A DNA stretch of 10,062 bases. Source: a bacterium. Lineage in GTDB: Bacteria > CSSED10-310 > JAJRTK01. Shown here piece by piece: positions 4,565-10,062 of the stretch (within the stretch, counting starts at the first letter, position 1; each line of letters starts with the position of its first letter). The position numbers and the translations under genes are program-made. The DNA lies in contig JAJRTK010000065.1 in NCBI GenBank assembly GCA_024278345.1, positions 1 to 10,062 of the forward strand. Direction: 5' to 3'. The notes under the pieces were generated by a model that was given only the letters and a program-made list of their open reading frames with translations, was not told the DNA's origin and made no database searches.

Positions 4565-7483
4565 AAAACGGTTCGGCAAACGGCCAAAGAAAGAGGTAGG
4601 TTCAAACTATTTTTCCTCGGCGCCTTTGGGATCGCTTTTTTGTGCCAGCCCCTGATTTTTTCAGGTTCACAGCTCGCGGCTTCCCCCAGAGACCAGGCGC
4701 GGGACGCCAGGCCGCCGGATTTGGAGAAAGACTCTGTTGACCGTCAAGTGGTGCGAGTCTTTTTCGAGGGCCGGGAAGCTCTGAGACGGCTTGCGCGGAA
4801 GGCCGAACCGTGGGAAGTCCATCTCGACGAGGGCTGGCTTCTTCTGGATATCGGGCCGTCTGAGAAAACCCGGTTGCTCGACGCAGGCTTCCGGCTGGAG
4901 GTCGATATCAAGAAGACGGCTGCACTCCATCGACCGAATGTGGCACTTCCGGGCCAGACTTCGGGTATCCCTGGATATCCCTGCTACCGTACCGTGGAAG
5001 AAACCTTTGCCGATGCCCAAGCGCTGGCGCCCAATCATCCGACGCTCGCCACCTGGATCGACATGGGAGACTCTTGGGAGAAGACCCAAAGCGGCGGTGG
5101 TTACGACATGATGGTGCTTCGCCTCACGAATTCCGAGACGTCGGGAACCAAGCCTAAGTTGTTCATCACAAGCTCCATTCATGCCCGAGAATACGCACCG
5201 GCGGAGCTGAACACCCGATTTGCCGAATACTTGCTCGACAACTACGGAACCGATCCAGACGTGACTTGGATCTTGGATTACAACGAAGTCCATCTGCTCC
5301 CGCAGTCAAACCCGGATGGCCGAAAGAAAGCCGAAACGGGACTCTCCTGGCGGAAAAACACAAACAACGCCTACTGCCCGAATTCCAACAGCCGGGGAGC
5401 AGATCTGAATCGGAATTTTACCTTTCAATGGAATTGTTGCGGCGGATCCAGCGGGTTCGAGTGTGACGACACCTACCGGGGACCGACGGCAGCCTCGGAA
5501 CCCGAAATTCAAGCGATCCAAAACTATTTGAGCAGTGAATTTCCCGATCAGCGCGGCCCGGGCATCAACGATCCGGCTCCTGACAACGCCACGGGAATCT
5601 ACATCGATCTCCATAGCTACAGCCAACTGGTTCTCTGGCCCTGGGGGTTCAACAGCACCCTGGCGCCCAATGCGACGCAACTCCAGACTCTCGGGCGGAA
5701 GCTCGCTTTTTTCAGCGGATACTACCCCGAACAGAGTAGCAGCCTCTATCCGGCTGATGGAGTGAGTGACGACCAGGCTTATGGAGAGCTCGGGGTTGCC
5801 GCGTATACTCTCGAACTCGGTACCTCATTTTTCCAGTCCTGCTCCACCTTCGAAAATAGTATCCTGGAAAGCAATCTCAAGAGCCTTCTCTACGCTGCCA
5901 AGGCGGCCAGAGCTCCCTACCAAATACCGGCAGGGCCTGATGTCATCTCCGAGGCAGTGGACCAAAACCCCGTCACTGTAGGAACCACCGTATTTCTTAC
6001 CGCCACTCTGGACGACAGCCAATACGAAAACTCCAACGGCAGCGAACCCGTCCAGAACATCATGGCCGCCGAGGCAACCATCGACGTGCCCCCCTGGTCC
6101 GTTCCCCCTCCGCCAGTGACCATCCCCATGGCGGCAGTCGACGGATCGTTCGACAGCCCCACCGAAGCAGTCCAGGCCAGTTTCGACACCACGAGTCTCA
6201 GCCAAGGGCGGCACACCGTCTTCATCCGCGGTCAAGATGCCGCCGGAAACTGGGGCGCCGTCAACGCAGTCTTCCTCTACGTCATCGATCCAGCGACATC
6301 ACCCACGATTCAGGGAACCGTCCTCGAAACCGGTTCCAGCGTTCCGCTGCAGGCTCAGGTCACTGCAAACGAACTCTTTCAAGTATCTTCTGATCCGGCG
6401 ACAGGTTTTTACCAAATGCAGGTGCCAAGCGGAACCTACACTCTCGTGGCTACAGCCACGGATCATCGCTCATCCACGGTGACCGGAGTCGTAGCGATAG
6501 ACCAGCAGACGACGCAACAGGATTTTCTCCTCACGCCCGTCTGCACAGCTTTCCGGGACGACGGCGAGCAAGGGGATCAGGGATGGACAGCTTCGGCTCC
6601 TTGGGCGCTCACCACGGAGGCGGCCCATAGCCCGACGAAATCTTGGACTGACAGCCCGGGAGGCAACTATGCGGATGGCCGCAATGTTTCCCTTACGTCA
6701 CCACTTATCGACCTTACTGGCTGGCAGGAGATGGCCTTGGAGTACTGGCAGATCTGCGACACGGAAGCCACCTACGATTTCTGCCGTGTAGAGGTTTCCA
6801 CGGGGGGCTCCTGGAGCGAAGTGGCCTCCTACGACGGAAGCCAGACCCAATGGCAGTCAATCACACTGCCCATGACTCAACTGGAGGGAGCACAGGCAGC
6901 CCAATTCCGCTTCCGCTTCACGTCGGACGTCTCCATCACCGCCGACGGGTGGCATCTGGATGACATCCGTCTTCGGGGCACGAGCTCAGTTTGCGCTCAA
7001 CCAGCATTGACGCCCACGCTAACTCCCACTGCCACGGCGACCCTTACTCCGACGGCCACTCCGACGGCCACGGCCACACCCACTGGAACCTTCTCCCCCT
7101 CTCCGACCCCCACCGGGACATGGACTCCGACACCGACATTCATCCCGACGCCGACATCGACCTCTTTGCCTACATCGCCACCAACCGCGACCCCGACAAG
7201 CTTTCCGACCAACCCCCAGCCAACGGCAACTCCATCGCCAACGGAAAGTCCGACGAATTCTCCGCTCCAAAGCACCGCATCACCGACATTGACCGCCACT
7301 CTAGCCATTCCCCCCACAAGCTCTCCCACCGGGGAGCCCACCCCTCCTCCCCCCACGGAGGCATCTCCGACTCCCACAGCCTCCCCCGTGGCGGCCAGCG
7401 CCGAATCTCATCCCATGGCCATTCTCTTTCTATTCTTCTTTCTTGCCGCATTCCTTGCCGCCAGACCCCGAGTTCTCCCCTAG
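4562..7483 (+). CDS. Secreted multidomain M14 zinc carboxypeptidase with Pro/Thr stalk and C-terminal anchor
   Basis: The 973-aa product is a metallocarboxypeptidase resembling carboxypeptidase T, predicted to remove C-terminal residues from peptides outside the cell. Domain order: basic N-terminus and signal peptide (about 1-36); propeptide-like segment (about 60-120); M14 catalytic domain (about 139-452). The M14 residues are all present: zinc ligands H207 and E210 (HARE) and H351 (DLHSYS), Arg in DLNRNF (R284), NPDG at 250-253, Y407, and general base E418 (TLELG). Next come an Ig-like segment (about 457-578), a carboxypeptidase-regulatory-like beta module (581-658), a jelly-roll/MAM-like module (661-812) like that of immune inhibitor A peptidases, a TPTxTP-rich stalk (about 816-951), and a hydrophobic segment (952-968) with tail ARPRVLP. 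The start at 4562 is chosen for the signal peptide. An in-frame ATG at 4469 adds 31 residues with no ribosome site. The gene is divergent from its minus-strand neighbour and converges on the transporter. Confidence 0.93.
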   Translation: MKTVRQTAKERGRFKLFFLGAFGIAFLCQPLIFSGSQLAASPRDQARDARPPDLEKDSVDRQVVRVFFEGREALRRLARKAEPWEVHLDEGWLLLDIGPSEKTRLLDAGFRLEVDIKKTAALHRPNVALPGQTSGIPGYPCYRTVEETFADAQALAPNHPTLATWIDMGDSWEKTQSGGGYDMMVLRLTNSETSGTKPKLFITSSIHAREYAPAELNTRFAEYLLDNYGTDPDVTWILDYNEVHLLPQSNPDGRKKAETGLSWRKNTNNAYCPNSNSRGADLNRNFTFQWNCCGGSSGFECDDTYRGPTAASEPEIQAIQNYLSSEFPDQRGPGINDPAPDNATGIYIDLHSYSQLVLWPWGFNSTLAPNATQLQTLGRKLAFFSGYYPEQSSSLYPADGVSDDQAYGELGVAAYTLELGTSFFQSCSTFENSILESNLKSLLYAAKAARAPYQIPAGPDVISEAVDQNPVTVGTTVFLTATLDDSQYENSNGSEPVQNIMAAEATIDVPPWSVPPPPVTIPMAAVDGSFDSPTEAVQASFDTTSLSQGRHTVFIRGQDAAGNWGAVNAVFLYVIDPATSPTIQGTVLETGSSVPLQAQVTANELFQVSSDPATGFYQMQVPSGTYTLVATATDHRSSTVTGVVAIDQQTTQQDFLLTPVCTAFRDDGEQGDQGWTASAPWALTTEAAHSPTKSWTDSPGGNYADGRNVSLTSPLIDLTGWQEMALEYWQICDTEATYDFCRVEVSTGGSWSEVASYDGSQTQWQSITLPMTQLEGAQAAQFRFRFTSDVSITADGWHLDDIRLRGTSSVCAQPALTPTLTPTATATLTPTATPTATATPTGTFSPSPTPTGTWTPTPTFIPTPTSTSLPTSPPTATPTSFPTNPQPTATPSPTESPTNSPLQSTASPTLTATLAIPPTSSPTGEPTPPPPTEASPTPTASPVAASAESHPMAILFLFFFLAAFLAARPRVLP
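7009..7400 (+). repeat. Low-complexity Thr/Pro-coding repeat
   Basis: C-rich DNA with recurring ACTCCGACGGCCAC-like and CCGACACCGAC-like blocks encodes the TPTPTAT-type stalk of the peptidase. Glycine-rich and His/Asp-rich translations of the other frames are by-products. Stalks of this kind hold a catalytic head away from the membrane and vary in length between strains. Confidence 0.8.
7480..7483. other. Shared CTAG: both convergent stop codons
   Basis: TAG on the plus strand (7481-7483) ends the peptidase and TAG on the minus strand (7482-7480) ends the transporter. The palindrome CTAG provides both, so there is no intergenic space and no room for an ordinary terminator. Confidence 0.9.
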
Positions 7484-9792
7484 TCCTTCGAAAAACGTAT
7501 CACTCCCAGTTGAATCAGGGCCGTGACAAGGAAAAGATCCGCTGCAAGAGCCACAATGAGCACCATGGGAAGAAGTGTCCCAAAGGCATGGAGACTGAGG
7601 TAGCTACTGGCCAAAAATGGCAAAAATCCCAAAACCAGAATGACCGAAGTCATCACGATGGCCCGGCCCGTGAAATGAAGCGTTCTTTCCAAAGCTTCGC
7701 CCAGATCGTCAGTCCGGCTTGATTCCAAGCGAAACCGCATCAAATAGTGGATGGTGTCATCCACGCCAATTCCTATGGCCAGCATCGCCACCATCAGAAT
7801 GTCGGAATCCACGAATTCCCAGGCAAATCCAAGGTAGCCGCCCAGGACAAAGAGCGGCAGGATATTGGGGATCATGGACCACAAACCGACCCGTATCGAT
7901 CCGAAGCCCAGAATCATCATGACGCCGATGAGCAGGATCGACATCAAGACGCCGATCTTCTGGCCCGACACGATTTCTTCCAGCCACTTCCCCATGAGCA
8001 AGAAAAGGCCGTTCGCCTCAACCGTAAGCTCGGGAGGCAAGTGGCGAAGCGCCAGCTCTTCCGCGGCTTTTCCCACACCCGCGATGGCTCGCATGGCATT
8101 CGTATTCAAGCGCACGGCGATGCGCATTCGCCGCCGGTCAAAACCGACGAAGCGGTGGAGGTCTTCTCCACCGGACATCTCGAAGAGCAATAAGAGCTGG
8201 GCGATCTCTTCATGAGTCTGGGGGAGGCGGCCCACCTCTGTTCCGGCATGAAGCTCGCCGTAAATAGTTTCCAAAAGGTCAACGAGGGAAATCGTCCAAT
8301 CGACACCGGGAAGCGCTTCGATGGCATCCTGATAGCGAGCCAGTGCCGCGATCCGCTCCGGCTCCAAAAGCCCGCCTGCTTCTGACGCTTCAACATACAA
8401 ATCAATGGTGCTGGTACCCTGAAACCTCTCTTCGAAATATCGAGCATCGACGCGAATTTGGCTCTTCTCGGCCAGCCTTTTGGCCATGTCCGTTTCGATA
8501 GTCATCCGGCTGATCCCAACGAGGGCCAGAAGACCGACCGCGCCAAATAGCGAAACCGTCAGCCACGGTCGCCGAGTCACCCGGCTTCGCACCCAATCGA
8601 GCACGCGATCCAGCAGAGCTTGCACACGGGCCGTGGTGCCACCACGCCAGGCTTTCGGAGGCGGCAGCAGCGAGAAGAAGATCGGGACCAGGGTGACGGC
8701 CAACAGAAGCGCCAGCGCCACTCCCACTCCCAGCACAAGCCCAAGCTGCCGAAATACGGGCGTCGGAACAAACGACAGAGAAACGAAGCCCACAAGAGTC
8801 GTCACGGAAGTCAGCACACAGGCGATCCCCACATCCGCCGCGCTGTTCAAGATCGCCTGTTTCTGACTGTGGCCAGCCTCCAACTCCAAAAGATAGGCAC
8901 TGCAAAGGTGGATCACATCGGAAAAACCGACAATCATGATGACCGCCGGCACCGACGCGAGCATGATGTTGATCTGGTGATCGAGCAAGACGGCAAAGCC
9001 CATGGTCCAAATGACGGCAATCAACGACACTGCGCCAGTAATCGCCACCGGCCAAAGCCTGTGGAACATGGCGTATACGGCAACTAGCAAAAAGAGCGCC
9101 ACCACGGGAAAGAGGCGATCGAGGTTGAAATAGCTCTCGTCCATGATGGCGGCGAAAACCGCCGGAGTCCCCGCCCGATGCAGCACCCTCGGTTCAAAAC
9201 CTTCGTCCGTGAAGCGCTCCAGGATCGCCTCCACCAGGATGGGAACGCGTTCAGCGGCCCGATCAGCGTCATTCGTCAGCTCCACGATCACCGCCAAATC
9301 CCTGAGATCGCGGGAGACCACCAAGCCAGAGGCAAAACGGTCGCTCCTCAGCCGCTCCAGAACCTCCTCCCGCCGTTCCGGGTTCTCAAGGGCCACGTCG
9401 CCAAAGGCGGCGACGCTAAGAGAATCCTCCTTTCCCTCAATCCACTGGGCGCTAAAAATACTCCGTGACGATGCGACGTCGGGGAGCTCCTCGATAGCCT
9501 CAACCACTCGCCGAAGAGACCGGAGAAAACGGGGATTCAGCGGATCGTCAGCCTCCACCGCCACCACCAAGATGTCATCCGATCCAAATTCGTCCACCCA
9601 CTCCACATATTGCCGATACCCGGGGCTATCCCCCAAGAACAGTTTGATCATCGACGTCGCCACAACCGCCGAGCGGAGCGCATAAAGAGCACCACACGTT
9701 ACCAATCCGCAGATCAACAACACCCAAAACCGATGAGCTAGGACCACACCCAAACTTCGTCGCACGAATCTCTCCCCGCGCATCACTTTCAC
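7480..9792 (-). CDS. RND/MMPL-family transporter
   Basis: This 770-aa inner-membrane protein has the RND internal duplication: one membrane segment (about 23-42), a periplasmic domain (43-228) and five more segments (229-376). The plan then repeats with a segment at 410-428, a periplasmic domain (430-608) and five segments (611-760). Acidic residues lie in the expected fourth segment of each half: GFSDVIHL (289-296) and GIGVDDTIHY (674-683), the latter the likely proton-relay pair. The length and short periplasmic domains match the MMPL/HpnN-like exporters that move lipids or other hydrophobic molecules, rather than the roughly 1050-aa drug pumps. Substrate cannot be read from sequence. The GTG start at 9792 has GGGAAGGG about 5 nt upstream; later starts at 9786 (GTG) and 9783 (ATG) have poorer spacing. 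No adaptor or outer-membrane partner gene lies in the window. The stop shares CTAG with the peptidase gene. Confidence 0.9.
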   Translation of the reverse strand: MKVMRGERFVRRSLGVVLAHRFWVLLICGLVTCGALYALRSAVVATSMIKLFLGDSPGYRQYVEWVDEFGSDDILVVAVEADDPLNPRFLRSLRRVVEAIEELPDVASSRSIFSAQWIEGKEDSLSVAAFGDVALENPERREEVLERLRSDRFASGLVVSRDLRDLAVIVELTNDADRAAERVPILVEAILERFTDEGFEPRVLHRAGTPAVFAAIMDESYFNLDRLFPVVALFLLVAVYAMFHRLWPVAITGAVSLIAVIWTMGFAVLLDHQINIMLASVPAVIMIVGFSDVIHLCSAYLLELEAGHSQKQAILNSAADVGIACVLTSVTTLVGFVSLSFVPTPVFRQLGLVLGVGVALALLLAVTLVPIFFSLLPPPKAWRGGTTARVQALLDRVLDWVRSRVTRRPWLTVSLFGAVGLLALVGISRMTIETDMAKRLAEKSQIRVDARYFEERFQGTSTIDLYVEASEAGGLLEPERIAALARYQDAIEALPGVDWTISLVDLLETIYGELHAGTEVGRLPQTHEEIAQLLLLFEMSGGEDLHRFVGFDRRRMRIAVRLNTNAMRAIAGVGKAAEELALRHLPPELTVEANGLFLLMGKWLEEIVSGQKIGVLMSILLIGVMMILGFGSIRVGLWSMIPNILPLFVLGGYLGFAWEFVDSDILMVAMLAIGIGVDDTIHYLMRFRLESSRTDDLGEALERTLHFTGRAIVMTSVILVLGFLPFLASSYLSLHAFGTLLPMVLIVALAADLFLVTALIQLGVIRFSKD

Positions 9793-9902
9793 TTCGACCC
9801 TTCCCGTTTTATTGTTGCGTTCCGCTCCCGTTCCTCGCGGCCGCTCGGACCACTCGCCGGTTTCACCCGCACCGATGAGGCAGACGGGCGAATTTCGTTC
9901 CC

Positions 9903-9926
9903 GGCCTCGGTCATGGTACCGGCCAC
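9903..9926 (-). repeat. Right copy of the 24-bp repeat (inverted relative to 117-140)
   Basis: This is an exact reverse complement of 117-140. In minus-strand orientation it lies about 110 bp upstream of the transporter start. The hairpin-rich block follows it on the plus strand. The left copy has no such block beside it, so the 24-mer appears to be a unit of its own. Confidence 0.8.
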
Positions 9927-9944
9927 GGTGCAGATTTCAGACGC

Positions 9945-10062
9945 CGCGCCAGGGCTTCCAGCCCTGGAACCCGGCGGAGGCTCTGGATATCGCCTACGGC
10001 GATTATCTCCGCTGCGCTTACGCTCCGCTCAGGTTCCGGCACCTCCGCTGGGAGCGCCGCTC
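9945..10062. repeat. Hairpin cluster resembling a dispersed palindromic element
   Basis: Two perfect short hairpins occur in a row: CCAGGGCT (9949-9956) with AGCCCTGG (9960-9967), loop TCC; and ATCGCC (9989-9994) with GGCGAT (9998-10003), loop TAC. The flanks also pair imperfectly: GGAACCCGGCGGAGG (9966-9980) against CCTCCGC and GGTTCC-containing sequence at 10033-10049. A GCGCTTACGCTCCGCT run sits at 10014-10029. The set could fold as one branched structure of about 90 bases. There is no open frame and no T tract, which argues against an ordinary terminator. Confidence 0.6.

Larger units (their letters stand above)
9793..10062. other. Non-coding region upstream of the transporter gene
   Basis: No gene is visible in these 270 bp. 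The first 15 bases carry the transporter ribosome site on the minus strand (GGGAAGGGT, 9805-9797). The remainder holds the right copy of the 24-bp repeat (9903-9926) and a hairpin-rich block (9940-10062) that runs off the window. The transporter promoter should lie here, but I see no clear boxes. Confidence 0.6.

Noticed and set aside
6997-7377. 126-aa minus-strand Gly/Val repeat frame
   Set aside because: Antisense translation of the same stalk repeat; the Gly-Val pattern is a by-product of C-rich codons.
6991-7722. 243-aa plus-strand frame with HxDxD/SDGHSDGHGH stretches that look calcium- or metal-binding
   Set aside because: It is a shifted reading of the Thr/Pro stalk repeat of the peptidase and then runs antisense into the transporter gene.
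8402-9055. 217-aa minus-strand frame inside the transporter gene
   Set aside because: Same strand but shifted frame within a clearly coding 770-aa membrane protein; the Trp/Cys/Arg-rich translation is typical of an off-frame reading.

Overview
The window looks like bacterial chromosome of roughly 55-60 % GC from a Gram-negative, probably uncultured lineage. The envelope biology points that way: a lipobox lipoprotein, a two-lobed RND/MMPL-type transporter, and a large secreted peptidase on a Pro/Thr stalk with a C-terminal membrane anchor. No gene here fixes the phylum, so I leave the taxonomy open.

Layout. Positions 1-84 are the last bases of a group II intron: a complete domain V and a domain VI with a bulged branch-point A77. 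The rest of the intron, with any reverse transcriptase, lies outside the window. Positions 85-232 are intron-flanking non-coding DNA carrying one copy of a 24-bp repeat. A lipoprotein gene (233-1438, minus) resembles the lipocalin-like AttH/Svf1 group and has a suspicious 5' end where a six-A run separates a plausible start codon from the signal peptide. After 439 bp without a gene comes a two-domain CDP-alcohol phosphatidyltransferase (1878-3263, plus) whose N-terminal nucleotidyltransferase-like half looks degenerate. It converges, with a 7-bp overlap, on a pentapeptide-repeat gene (3257-3970, minus). A possible small two-helix membrane protein (4033-4389, minus) lies just upstream of that gene on the same strand.

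A 973-aa M14 zinc carboxypeptidase (4562-7483, plus) follows: signal peptide, propeptide, complete catalytic site, Ig-like, regulatory-like and jelly-roll modules, Thr/Pro stalk and C-terminal anchor. It converges on a 770-aa RND/MMPL-type transporter (7480-9792, minus), and a single CTAG tetranucleotide supplies both stop codons. The last 270 bp are non-coding, with the inverted second copy of the 24-bp repeat and a cluster of tight hairpins resembling a dispersed palindromic element.

There is no evident operon-level system. The loose common theme is the cell envelope: lipid headgroup transfer, a lipocalin-like lipoprotein, a putative lipid/hydrophobe exporter and a surface peptidase. I found no RNA genes apart from the intron end, no CRISPR array and no recognisable defence or phage module.
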